DNA of 64,000 nt from Marinomonas shanghaiensis. Its GTDB lineage: Bacteria; Pseudomonadota; Gammaproteobacteria; Pseudomonadales; Marinomonadaceae. The notes beneath the pieces were generated by a model. The model was not told the DNA's origin, did not search any database, and saw only the letters and a program-made list of their open reading frames with translations. Made by a program: the position numbers and the translations under genes. Where the stretch lies: positions 361,947 to 425,946 of the forward strand of contig NZ_QGOK01000005.1 in NCBI RefSeq assembly GCF_003259175.1, given 5' to 3'. Shown in pieces: positions 48,158 to 56,092 of this stretch (position 1 is its first letter; each line of letters starts with the position of its first letter).

Positions 48158-48535
48158 CTAGTGGTTTGAGCTGTTGTCTATCATGTAATGAATGGTTTCA
48201 GCGATCTCACTTTCGTTGCAGTCGAAGCAGAGACCTTTGGGCGGCATCGCGTTAAAGCCTTTGATGACATGTTCTAATAAAGTATCCATGCCTTTATCAA
48301 TACGAGGCTGCCAATCCTCGTATTGCCCGAAACGCGGTGCTCCCGCTACGCCACTCATATGACAGGCAATGCAATAAGTGTTGTAAATCTCAGTCACCGG
48401 ACGACCAGAATAGGGTTGAGAGGCTTGGTGTGTTTCCGTAGAAGCAATACCGTGTAGGGGGAACAGCGCGAGCAGGTAAATGCCAAGTGATACAGGAAGA
48501 CAGCGGTAAAAATGCAAAGGACGGATAAATGGCAC
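48158..48535 (-). CDS. periplasmic c-type cytochrome (cytochrome c5 family)
   Basis: Small electron carrier of 125 residues. A signal peptide covers about residues 1-31. The single haem site CIACH is in YNTYCIACHMSG, and the axial Met is in NAMPPKG. Two further Cys, in KGLCFDCNESE, are the extra pair typical of cytochrome c5. The start is GTG at 48535, with GAAGGAAG 4-8 bases upstream. It is convergent with rep, 4 bp away, with no hairpin between the two stops. Confidence 0.9.
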   Translation of the reverse strand: MPFIRPLHFYRCLPVSLGIYLLALFPLHGIASTETHQASQPYSGRPVTEIYNTYCIACHMSGVAGAPRFGQYEDWQPRIDKGMDTLLEHVIKGFNAMPPKGLCFDCNESEIAETIHYMIDNSSNH

Positions 48536-48681
48536 GGTACTTCCTTCTTTCGGCTAAGGACATAACAGACAAATCATTATACGATAAAACCCTGCTGACA
48601 GATGACTATTAAGTAAGCCTTTGTTAGGCAAAGAAAATACACAGTGTAAGATAGTCTGATATTGTAATTAGGAGAATGGCA

Positions 48682-48975
48682 ATGGAAAAAGAACTCACTT
48701 TAGTGGCAACCATCACCGCGAAGGCTGGTAAAGCAGATACATTGAAAAACGCGTTACTTGATTTGGTTGCGCCGACCCGCGCCGAAGTCGGGTGTTTGCA
48801 ATACGACCTGCATCAAGACAACCAAGATCCAAACGTCTTTGTGTTTTTAGAGCGTTGGACAGGCTACGACGTCTGGCATGACCACATGGAAAGTGCGCAC
48901 ATCAAAGCCTACATTACCCTAGCGGATGACTTAGTAAACGAGTTTGTCGTCAAAGAAATGCATGCTATTGGCTAA
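48682..48975 (+). CDS. antibiotic biosynthesis monooxygenase (ABM/YgiN-like) domain protein
   Basis: 97-residue single-domain ferredoxin-like protein. The pattern LVATITAKAGKADTLKNALLDLVAPTRAEVGCLQYDLHQDNQDPNVFVFLERW, then the Trp/His pair WHDHMESAHIKAY, is characteristic of putative quinol monooxygenases. Likely a dimer in the cytoplasm; the substrate is unknown. ATG 48682 is preferred over 48676, since AGGAG is 7 bases before it but only one base before the earlier ATG. It is monocistronic. Confidence 0.85.
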   Translation: MEKELTLVATITAKAGKADTLKNALLDLVAPTRAEVGCLQYDLHQDNQDPNVFVFLERWTGYDVWHDHMESAHIKAYITLADDLVNEFVVKEMHAIG

Positions 48976-48992
48976 TCGTGGCGAAAACAGCA

Positions 48993-49026
48993 TCGGACAG
49001 CGACCATAGACTCGGTCGTCGTCCGA
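48993..49026 (+). terminator. hairpin after the ABM-domain gene
   Basis: TCGGACAGCGACC (48993-49005) pairs with GGTCGTCGTCCGA (49014-49026) with two mismatches and an 8-nt loop. No T run follows, so this is a stable stem and only a possible terminator. Confidence 0.4.
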
Positions 49027-49178
49027 AATCTTAGCGCAAAAGCAGAATATCAACGCTTTGGGCTAACATTATTGTATTAAGCACTGGAATCCTGAGGGAT
49101 TTCCTTTAGAATACGCACTCAAATTTGTTCTGGCCTACTTTGCGGCATGCAAAGATCCTCCCGTCAGACAATCATAAT

Positions 49179-49255
49179 GCGCCCGTAGCTCAGCTGGATA
49201 GAGCGTCGCCCTCCGGAGGCGAAGGTCGGAGGTTCAAATCCTCTCGGGCGTACCA
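49179..49255 (+). tRNA. tRNA-Arg (anticodon CCG)
   Basis: A full cloverleaf can be drawn: acceptor GCGCCCG/CGGGCGT (with a terminal G-T pair), D stem GCTC/GAGC, anticodon stem TCGCC/GGCGA around loop CTCCGGA (anticodon CCG, codon CGG), T stem GGAGG/CCTCT with loop TTCAAAT, discriminator A and encoded CCA. Length is 77 nt. A possible -10 (TAGAAT, 49107-49112) lies upstream. No integrase or duplicated 3' end was seen nearby. Confidence 0.95.
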
Positions 49256-49351
49256 TTTTTGGTCAGATCTGTGACATTCATTGCTATCTTTTGTCGCTCT
49301 TTCTGCGTCTAAACTGCTATAAAGACACATCCAAAGGAAGAGGGCAAACAA

Positions 49352-50524
49352 GTGATTAAGCAACTCGGTAAAATAAACGGCTATTACATTGCGATCCTAC
49401 TGGCGATTGTTTTTTCTTGGTGGGGTTTGCTTGACACTAAAGCGTCTGACTATGTCTCTTCTTCCTTAGTGCAGGCGTTGAGTGCATTTGGTTTGGCTAA
49501 GTTGTTTAACGCGACGGTATCGGTGCTACAAAGCATTCAAATCAGTGTGTTTGTCAGTTCTGTGACCATTGGTGAGTTGTTAGACCCATTTAATGACATG
49601 ATCGAAGATTTTTCCGGTGTAATGAAAGTCGCTGTGTCGTCGCTTATCTTTCAAAGTATTCTGCTGAAAATCATTTCTACTGTGTATTTCAAGGTGTTTG
49701 TCACAGTTGCGGGCTTGCTGTTTGGTTACTTGTACTGGGTCAAGAGTCGTTTTGCCGAAGTGGCTTATAAGGTTTTTGTTACTGCGGTGGGGGCGAAGTT
49801 TTTATTGGTGTTGGTCGTATTGCTCTCGGCTGTGGTCGATGCATCGTTTTTAAGCGATGAAAAGACACAAACCATGGATAAAATTCAAGTGCATTCTGGT
49901 GATATGAACGAGGTGACGACCGGTTTAGGTGTTGCATTTGATCTTAAACAATCACTCGACAAAGATAAGCAGGCGTTGCAAACCAAGCTCAATGAGCAGG
50001 AAGCGCTTTTATCCGAGCTTAATAAAGGACTGGTGGATTTAACGGCTCAAAATGACGCACTGAATCGTCAAGTATCGGCTCGCAAAGAGATCTTGTCGAC
50101 GTTAGATATCGTCTTTAATAACGACAAAATACTAGCGGATTTGCGCACAGAACAGAGTCTTTTAATGACGCAGCGTCAAGACATTGTGCAGGCGGTAAAA
50201 GCCAGTCAGGGCAAGATCAATACGCTACGTGCTTCTATCAATGATCTAGAAAATCTCGCTTCCGAAGAACAAAGTTTTTTTTCTGCTATAAAACAAAGTA
50301 CTTTTGGTCTGAGTCACTTCAAAGACAAAATCAGCGGCTATGTTGAAACACTTAACGGCTTGGTGAATGACTTTCTTATGTTGTTGGCATTGTTTGCTTT
50401 TAATACAGTATTGATTCCTATTTTGTTTCTGTATTTAGGGGCAAAAGGTTTCAGGCTGATTTGGCACATTAAACCCTCTGGCCTGCTTGAGCGTGCGAAA
50501 AAAGGGATGAAAAACACGCTGTAA
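49352..50524 (+). CDS. unrecognised membrane protein with central coiled coil
   Basis: 390 residues; I do not recognise a family. Hydrophobic segments are at about 12-28, 93-130 (probably two passes), 140-165 and 338-365. Residues about 185-325 are hydrophilic and heptad-rich (QTKLNEQEALLSELNKGL, then QRQDIVQAVKASQ), a long coiled coil between membrane segments. The tail after the last helix is basic. The start is GTG at 49352, with GGAAGAGGG about 9-14 bases upstream. It follows tRNA-Arg and is convergent with an nhaR-like gene. The topology suggests a structural or sensing role at the inner membrane, but nothing in the sequence gives a function. Confidence 0.75.
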   Translation: MIKQLGKINGYYIAILLAIVFSWWGLLDTKASDYVSSSLVQALSAFGLAKLFNATVSVLQSIQISVFVSSVTIGELLDPFNDMIEDFSGVMKVAVSSLIFQSILLKIISTVYFKVFVTVAGLLFGYLYWVKSRFAEVAYKVFVTAVGAKFLLVLVVLLSAVVDASFLSDEKTQTMDKIQVHSGDMNEVTTGLGVAFDLKQSLDKDKQALQTKLNEQEALLSELNKGLVDLTAQNDALNRQVSARKEILSTLDIVFNNDKILADLRTEQSLLMTQRQDIVQAVKASQGKINTLRASINDLENLASEEQSFFSAIKQSTFGLSHFKDKISGYVETLNGLVNDFLMLLALFAFNTVLIPILFLYLGAKGFRLIWHIKPSGLLERAKKGMKNTL

Positions 50525-50535
50525 CACGATATGAC

Positions 50536-51444
50536 TTACATGTCGCTTTTTGGGTTTTTGAGCCATTCTTTTGCAGCATCCTTGATAGCAATAAGCGCAG
50601 GATTTGTGAGTCGTTGTTCTGTCGCAATGGCGAAAAACTGCTCGCGTATTTCTTCGGTATGACCAAGGACCTCAACGTGGAATTGACTCGCCACTTCTTC
50701 CGCGATGGCCTCGGGCACGATAAACACGCCCGCACCGGCTTGTCCAAAGGTTTTCATCAGTGCTCTGTCATCAAACTCTCCCATAATTTTAGGGTGAATA
50801 TGCTGTTTTTCTAACCATTGTAGGAGTTTCACCTGGATCAATGATTGATCACTGGGTATCAGAAACGGTGCATCGATAAGGCATTGAGGAAAGCGATTGT
50901 CGGTTTGTTGAATCAAACTGGGGGCCGCCATAAACGCGGTACCGCACTCACCCAAAAAGTGGTTATAGCCACGCACGCCCAAGTGGGGTGGAATGGGACC
51001 ATCGGCAATAATCAGATCCAACTTATGCAAAGCCAATTCCCCTAGTAAGCTTTCTAGACTGTTCTCTTTGCAGAGAAAACGGATTGGATCTTCCAATTCC
51101 ATAGCAGGTGCTAATAAACGATATGCGATGGATTTAGGAATAGAATCTGCGATCCCTACTCGGAGTAATGATGTTCTGTCTGTTGAGGCCGTTCGTATCG
51201 ATTGTTCCAGTTCATTGCCCAAAGAAAAAATCTCGTCCGCATAGCTCAGTACCATTCGTCCAGTATCGGTTAACGCTAAGTTGCGTCCTGCCTTGTTAAA
51301 GAGTGCTTTGCCTAATTGTTCTTCTAATAACTGTATCTGTCCACTGATGGTTTGCGGCGTAATGTGCAAATGTTCACTGGCTTTTGTAATGCTGCCTTGT
51401 TTTGCCGTCATCCAAAAATAATGTAAATGTTTGAAATTGATCAT
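50536..51444 (-). CDS. nhaR: LysR-family regulator, NhaR-like
   Basis: 302-residue regulator. The N terminus INFKHLHYFWMTAKQGSITKASEHLHITPQTISGQIQLLEEQLGKALFNKAGRNLALTDTG matches the E. coli NhaR pattern (KHL-YFW, TPQTI-GQI, KGR/AGR). In E. coli NhaR activates the sodium/proton antiporter gene nhaA in response to Na+; no nhaA is in this window, so the target is unknown. It is convergent with the membrane/coiled-coil gene and divergent from hpf. Confidence 0.82.
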   Translation of the reverse strand: MINFKHLHYFWMTAKQGSITKASEHLHITPQTISGQIQLLEEQLGKALFNKAGRNLALTDTGRMVLSYADEIFSLGNELEQSIRTASTDRTSLLRVGIADSIPKSIAYRLLAPAMELEDPIRFLCKENSLESLLGELALHKLDLIIADGPIPPHLGVRGYNHFLGECGTAFMAAPSLIQQTDNRFPQCLIDAPFLIPSDQSLIQVKLLQWLEKQHIHPKIMGEFDDRALMKTFGQAGAGVFIVPEAIAEEVASQFHVEVLGHTEEIREQFFAIATEQRLTNPALIAIKDAAKEWLKNPKSDM

Positions 51445-51569
51445 AATTCACCAAAGCATCGGGAAAAACTGATTATTGACATAAATAATTCGATTATATC
51501 TTACGAGTTTTTGTGAGTAACGTGAAATCTCCAACATAACTTACTCATTTATGGGTAAAGGAGAACAAG

Positions 51570-51983
51570 ATGAGAATCAAAGTCCAAGCACGTCGTTTAG
51601 CTCTGACCAAAAGCCTTAAAGCCTATGTAAAGCGTCGTCTTAATTTTGCATTGAATTCCCGTTATGACAACATTCAACAAGTGATCGTCACCTTGACTGA
51701 TGTGAACGGTCCGAAAGGCGGTGAAGACAAACATTGCCGTGTGCTGGTCAAAATCAATGGCCAAAAAGAAGTTGTGATCAGTGAGCAACAAGCCGACATG
51801 TATAGTGCAATAGACAGTGCCGCCAGTCGCACCAGCCGAACGGTCACACGACGCATTGAGCGCTTACAGCATAAGGCAACCCGATTAAAAGCGGCCTTCC
51901 ATAAAATGAGACCGCAAAAGAAAATGCCCCGTGATATTTATGAAGAATATGAAAATGAATACGGCTATTACCAGCATGCTTGA
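51570..51983 (+). CDS. HPF/RaiA-type ribosome-associated inhibitor
   Basis: 137-residue short-form member of the sigma-54 modulation/S30EA family, which binds the 30S decoding region and promotes ribosome hibernation. MRIKVQARRLALTKSLKAYVKRRLNFALNSRYDNIQQVIVTLTDVNGPKGGEDKHCRV shows the conserved beta-alpha-beta-beta pattern. The C terminus is basic, then acidic and aromatic (EEYENEYGYYQ), longer than in E. coli HPF. It lacks the long C-terminal dimerisation domain. AAAGGAG precedes the ATG. The usual neighbours rpoN and ptsN are absent, so this may be a second paralogue. Confidence 0.82.
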   Translation: MRIKVQARRLALTKSLKAYVKRRLNFALNSRYDNIQQVIVTLTDVNGPKGGEDKHCRVLVKINGQKEVVISEQQADMYSAIDSAASRTSRTVTRRIERLQHKATRLKAAFHKMRPQKKMPRDIYEEYENEYGYYQHA

Positions 51984-52028
51984 ATAGCTTCCTAGATTCC
52001 CTGAACTGATAAGTGTAACAACCGCTTT

Positions 52029-52060
52029 AGGCGAACCCATAAACAGGTTCGCCTTTTTTT
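52029..52060 (+). terminator. intrinsic terminator after the HPF/RaiA-like gene
   Basis: AGGCGAACC (52029-52037) pairs perfectly with GGTTCGCCT (52046-52054) across an 8-nt loop, followed by a T tract to 52060. Confidence 0.92.
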
Positions 52061-52222
52061 ATTGTGCAGAGCAGAGCATTTCATTAGGTTCACAGGGACA
52101 GGCAGGCCGACAAAAAAGCGGTTTTTAACGAAAGTTCAATGAGCTTTTGTCCATCTGTGGCAAAATAATAGGTAGTTGATAAGAACGCATTTAACGATCA
52201 ATCTAATGACCGGAGGCTTCAA

Positions 52223-53161
52223 ATGTGGGTGTTTAATTGCACGAAAGCCGCTGTGGAGTGTTTTACTACCACAGTGAAAGGCGAAACACGTACTTGTGTG
52301 GAAACACCGCAACATAAAACGATTTCGGAATCCATCGAGCAGGCGCAAGATGGCGTGGTGTTTCCTAACCGTTTAGGGCTGACAGACGCGTATGAGACGG
52401 AGTGGCATTGGCTGGTGCATTGCATCTCAGTGAAACGTCGAAAATACCTGCTGGTGATGGATTACAATACGCGTTATTGCATGGCCATGTTGGCACCGAA
52501 AAAAGGCGATGTTTCCAGTTTTTTAAACGATTTTGAAGGGCATTTGTATCTCAATATTATGGGTATCACGGCGCCGCATAATATGGTTGTCAAAGACATT
52601 GCCGAATCGTTAGAAACGTGTCATGAGCTAGGCAACAGTGCGGTGTTTTACCAACGCAACGATCGCAGCGTGCAAGCTCATATCAATGACGTGTCTTGGC
52701 ATTTGCAGCGTCAGTGTTACGAAGACTTCATGCTCGAAGAGGAAGAGGATTTACTCGACTTCAACCTCTTTATGGGTGAAATACCCCGTCATGCGAAAGG
52801 ACAAAAAAATTACTTTTATCCAGTGCAAGCGTTTTTACTGCAATGGCTTAACGCCTATTCTCCTGATCCAGAAAAAACCATCACACCAAACTTATTGGAA
52901 GCGAAAAATTACTTTCAACAATTCTCGTTAGACGATGTGTTAGAAGATTTGGATGACAACACCGTCGACGCAGCCATTGCCGAGTTGTTCAAATCCTTAC
53001 CAGCTGGTGTGGCGCATCTAGGGGAGGGCGAACGGAATCAAAAGAATGCCAAGCCTAAAAACACCAAGCCCAGTGCCGAGAAAAGCAAAGACGTCAAACA
53101 AAAAGACAGTAAACACAAAAACAATGTCATCGACTTCTCTGCGTATCAGAAGAAGCATTAA
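52223..53161 (+). CDS. hypothetical protein, DUF6933-like N terminus
   Basis: 312 residues with no signal peptide or membrane helix. The opening MWVFNCTKAAVECFTTTVKG resembles the DUF6933 pattern, with a WHW and YLLVMDYNTRYCMAM segment following; I hold this match loosely. Residues about 165-235 are acidic and aromatic, and the last 40 residues are a low-complexity Lys/Asn/Ser/Pro tail ending NVIDFSAYQKKH. CCGGAGG lies 9 bases before the ATG. It sits just before a decayed antitoxin gene at the edge of the sugar-uptake locus. No function can be assigned. Confidence 0.7.
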   Translation: MWVFNCTKAAVECFTTTVKGETRTCVETPQHKTISESIEQAQDGVVFPNRLGLTDAYETEWHWLVHCISVKRRKYLLVMDYNTRYCMAMLAPKKGDVSSFLNDFEGHLYLNIMGITAPHNMVVKDIAESLETCHELGNSAVFYQRNDRSVQAHINDVSWHLQRQCYEDFMLEEEEDLLDFNLFMGEIPRHAKGQKNYFYPVQAFLLQWLNAYSPDPEKTITPNLLEAKNYFQQFSLDDVLEDLDDNTVDAAIAELFKSLPAGVAHLGEGERNQKNAKPKNTKPSAEKSKDVKQKDSKHKNNVIDFSAYQKKH

Positions 53162-53215
53162 ACGGTCTCGTTTGTTTGCTATATAGTAAACTTTTAGCGT
53201 CAGTAATGCTTTTGG

Positions 53216-53481
53216 ATGGCAGATTGGCAAACTGAGAAGAAATCGGCGAGAAAATATGTGCCGCACGCAAAGCGATGAAGAAAACGCAAAAGCAGATCGC
53301 AGAGCAGACAGGTATTCATAAATCGACCTTGTCCTTGATTGAAAATGGCCACTTCACCGGGTCGTTAGATATTCTGCAACGTTACTTAGATGCGGTTGGT
53401 TTAACGCTGGATGTGACGCCTAAAAAGCATCGATTACCCCAATGGGATGAGATAGAAACCCTATTTGCGGAGGATGACTGA
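53216..53481 (+). pseudogene. HipB-like XRE antitoxin gene, broken by a -1 frameshift
   Basis: The frame from 53275 encodes MKKTQKQIAEQTGIHKSTLSLIENG, an XRE helix-turn-helix that lacks its first helix. The missing part (IGEKICAARKA) is encoded in the same frame directly upstream, from about 53242, but has no start codon. An ATG at 53216 (MADWQTEKK) in the neighbouring frame joins perfectly if one base is added near GAGAAGAAATCGG (about 53234-53246), probably one A lost from an A run. The end, with LDILQRYLDAVGLTL and a final LFAEDD, is of the type that precedes HipA kinases. No canonical slippery heptamer is present, so decay is more likely than programmed frameshifting. A short product from 53275 remains possible. 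Confidence 0.65.
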
Positions 53482-53558
53482 TGTCGACTAACACGTCTTC
53501 TTATTCTGCTTTTTATGTTGTTAGCTTCGGACCACAAGAATCTCTCACAATCAACTGA
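53481..53558 (+). pseudogene. 5' remnant of a hipA-like toxin gene
   Basis: An ATG at 53481 overlaps the antitoxin stop by one base (TGATG), the usual coupling of hipB with hipA. It reads MSTNTSSYSAFYV, consistent with the start of a HipA N-terminal strand, then runs into sequence that is the antisense of the lacI-type gene and stops after 25 codons. The original gene therefore appears cut at about 53,500-53,515, the point where the sugar locus begins. The identity as hipA is inferred from the antitoxin and overlap, not from enough sequence to prove it. Confidence 0.5.
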
Positions 53559-54547
53559 GATTCAATTCTATGATGCGTTGCTGCAGTGTTGCCGTTTAGC
53601 TGTTCTAGCAGCATGGCAACTGATTTCTGACCATGTTCTTCTGGGAAGGTTTTTATGGTGGTGAGCCGAATAGGAGCATAATTAGCCAGTGGGATGTCAT
53701 CGTAACCGACAATAGCGACATCTTCAGGTACTTTTAACCCCTTGTCTGACAGTGCTTTTATTACCCCAAAGGCAACCGTATCGTTACCAACAAAAATCGC
53801 GCTAAAGGGTGTGTTTTTCTGCAATAAGCGCAGACAGGCTTGGTATCCACTGTCGGCACTTAAATTGGCAAATTCTTTTACTGCGTATTGATCGAGGCCA
53901 GCCTCTTCCAGAGCACTTAACCAGCCTCTTTCTCGAGAATGCACACTGGCAAAGGTGGAGGATGCAAAGCCAATATGGGCTATTTTTTTATGGCCGAGTT
54001 GAATTAGGTGATTGACGGCCAGTTTCGCATTAACAAAGTTATTACTTCCTGTCGTGCTAAATTCGTATCCTGTTGCAATGCTGCGTGATGGACTGCCAAA
54101 GGCAACAAGAGGCATAAATAAACGATTGATTTCAGAGAGCTCTCGATAATCGCCTTCTCTGGGGTTCACGACGATCAAACCATCTACGCGACCACTTTTA
54201 GCCAATCTTCGATAGTTTTGTGAAGCTTCGCCATCGGTAGACTCGATTAATAGTTTCATATTTTGTGCACGAGATTCTTCCGCAACAGAAGCAACAACAC
54301 GAGCCAAGAAAGCGTCTACATAAAGATGCTGAATATCAGGTAGCACCAAGCCTATGGTGGCTGACGAGCCAGAAGCAAGAGATTGTGCTGCCGCATTAGG
54401 TTCGTAACCCAGTTCCGCCGCTGCATTGAGTACTTTAATGCGAGTTGCTTCGCTGATGCCGGATTTTTTTACATTGTTCAATACAAAGGATACGGTGGTT
54501 CGAGAGACTCCAGCAAGCCTAGCCACCTCGATACTGGTTGGTTTCAT
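53513..54547 (-). CDS. LacI-family transcriptional regulator
   Basis: 344-residue repressor. The helix-turn-helix KPTSIEVARLAGVSRTTVSFVLNNV is at the N terminus, followed by a periplasmic-binding-protein-like domain for a sugar ligand (IGLVLPDIQH, AIFVGNDTVAFGVIKALSDKG, VAIVGYDDIPLANY). I start at ATG 54547 (MKPTSI), with AGGAT 7 bases upstream; the frame extends 8 codons further. It is the last gene of the GH4/ABC sugar operon and is the likely ligand-controlled repressor acting on the two palindromes at 59203-59283. Confidence 0.9.
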   Translation of the reverse strand: MKPTSIEVARLAGVSRTTVSFVLNNVKKSGISEATRIKVLNAAAELGYEPNAAAQSLASGSSATIGLVLPDIQHLYVDAFLARVVASVAEESRAQNMKLLIESTDGEASQNYRRLAKSGRVDGLIVVNPREGDYRELSEINRLFMPLVAFGSPSRSIATGYEFSTTGSNNFVNAKLAVNHLIQLGHKKIAHIGFASSTFASVHSRERGWLSALEEAGLDQYAVKEFANLSADSGYQACLRLLQKNTPFSAIFVGNDTVAFGVIKALSDKGLKVPEDVAIVGYDDIPLANYAPIRLTTIKTFPEEHGQKSVAMLLEQLNGNTAATHHRIESQLIVRDSCGPKLTT

Positions 54548-54621
54548 ATCGGTATCCTGAATAAGCGCCACTCAATGCTTATTATTTTTGAGTAAAGAGT
54601 GGCGCAAAAGTTACTGTAAAA

Positions 54622-56031
54622 TTACTGATAAAAATAGTCGGGTAGATAGTCCCGATGTGCTTCCATCAATTCATCTACCATAGCACGTATTTGTTTTATA
54701 TCGAGCACGGAACTGGTGTGAGGATCTAACATAGCAGCATGATAAATATGATCTCTATTCTGCTCTAAAACGGCGTTTACCACCATTTCTTGTACGCCCA
54801 CATTGGTTCGCATCAGAGCGGCAAGTTGAACGGGTAAACAGCCAACACGAGTTGGAGTAACGCCATTATGATCGACTAAGCAAGCGAGTTCAACAGCACA
54901 TCCTTCAGGTAAGTTATCAATGAGTCTATCATTGATAACGTTACCGTAAATAACACTCGGCTCTCCAGTCACCATTGAGTTTATGATGGTACTGCCGTAT
55001 TCAACAGAGCGTTTAACTTCTGATAAACCAGAAAGCATGTTCGCGGCATTGTCAATTTCTCGCGACATCACCTTGATGTTTTTGGTTTTTAGCTGATCCT
55101 GTAATACTGTTGTGGATTGTGAGCCTGGGTGACGTAATTCTTCCTCAATAAAAGGCCACGCGACCTCGTAGACTTGGCAGCGGCCTGGGTATTCGTCGAG
55201 TGGAATATGGAAGTCAGCAAGCAAATCTTCACGTCCGGGTTTGATAAACCATGGCACATATTCGGCAAAGTGTTCACTGGATTCTGTAGGGAAATAGCCA
55301 AACTGTTGCATCACTTCATATCGAACGCGGTTCCAATCTGGCATTTTATTTTGCTTGGCCAGCTCTTTTAGTTTGGGGTATAGGTCTTCCCCTTGATGTT
55401 CTAATTTTGTATAGAAAGCCATATGGTTAATGCCAGCACATTGAAACGCTATGTCTTTCACTGGAATGCCAAGATCTTGAGACAGCTCATATGCAGTGTG
55501 CTGTACACTGTGGCATAAACCAACGGTTTTGACCTTGTCGCTTGCTTTGTTTAGAGCCCAAGTAATCATTGCCATTGGGTTCACATAGTTGAGATGGATG
55601 ACCTTATCACTACTGACTTCTTCCATATCTTTTATCATCTCTAACATGACGGGAATTGTACGCAGTCCTCGCATGATCCCACCGATGCCTAGTGTATCGC
55701 CAATAGTTTGCTCAAGACCGTATTTTTTGGGGATATCAAAATCGCGTACTGTTGCGGGTTTGTAGCCACCTACTTGAATGGTGCTCAGGACAAAGTCGGC
55801 GTCTTTTAACGCAATACGACGATTTTTTTCAGTACTAACGTCGGGTTTAATATCCAGCATATCAGCCAATCTGTGTGCTACCGCTAGAGAGAGATCCAAG
55901 CGATGCTCGTCAATGTCGTGCAACACAATTTTAGCATTTTTAAGGGCTGGTAAAGACCAGATGTCGCCTAATAGATTTCGAGTAAAAACGGTACTACCCG
56001 CTCCAATGAGTACAATTTTAGGAGAAAGCAT
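54622..56031 (-). CDS. melA: GH4-family alpha-galactosidase (MelA-like)
   Basis: Cytoplasmic NAD+- and Mn2+-dependent glycosidase of 469 residues. The Rossmann motif is IVLIGAGSTVFTRNLLGD; the metal-binding Cys and His are in GLCHSVQ and AGINHMAF, and ESSEHFAEYVPWFIKPGREDLL is a MelA hallmark. The CHSVQ form points to alpha-galactosidase within GH4. AAAGGATAG precedes the ATG. It lies downstream of the ABC transporter genes and is likely cotranscribed with them, so the imported sugar is probably melibiose, raffinose or a related galactoside. Confidence 0.9.
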   Translation of the reverse strand: MLSPKIVLIGAGSTVFTRNLLGDIWSLPALKNAKIVLHDIDEHRLDLSLAVAHRLADMLDIKPDVSTEKNRRIALKDADFVLSTIQVGGYKPATVRDFDIPKKYGLEQTIGDTLGIGGIMRGLRTIPVMLEMIKDMEEVSSDKVIHLNYVNPMAMITWALNKASDKVKTVGLCHSVQHTAYELSQDLGIPVKDIAFQCAGINHMAFYTKLEHQGEDLYPKLKELAKQNKMPDWNRVRYEVMQQFGYFPTESSEHFAEYVPWFIKPGREDLLADFHIPLDEYPGRCQVYEVAWPFIEEELRHPGSQSTTVLQDQLKTKNIKVMSREIDNAANMLSGLSEVKRSVEYGSTIINSMVTGEPSVIYGNVINDRLIDNLPEGCAVELACLVDHNGVTPTRVGCLPVQLAALMRTNVGVQEMVVNAVLEQNRDHIYHAAMLDPHTSSVLDIKQIRAMVDELMEAHRDYLPDYFYQ

Positions 56032-56092
56032 TATGTCTATCCTTTAGTTGGTCGCCATTCACGTTAACAGTGTCTGGCTGAGTTGATTGTTG

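Noticed and set aside
49179..49255. tRNA-Arg as an active integration site
   Set aside because: No integrase gene and no duplicate of the tRNA 3' end were seen in the following region.
53234..53246. Programmed -1 frameshift in the antitoxin gene
   Set aside because: The zero-frame codons GAG AAG AAA TCG do not make an X-XXY-YYZ slippery heptamer, and no stimulatory stem was evident downstream; loss of one A is simpler.
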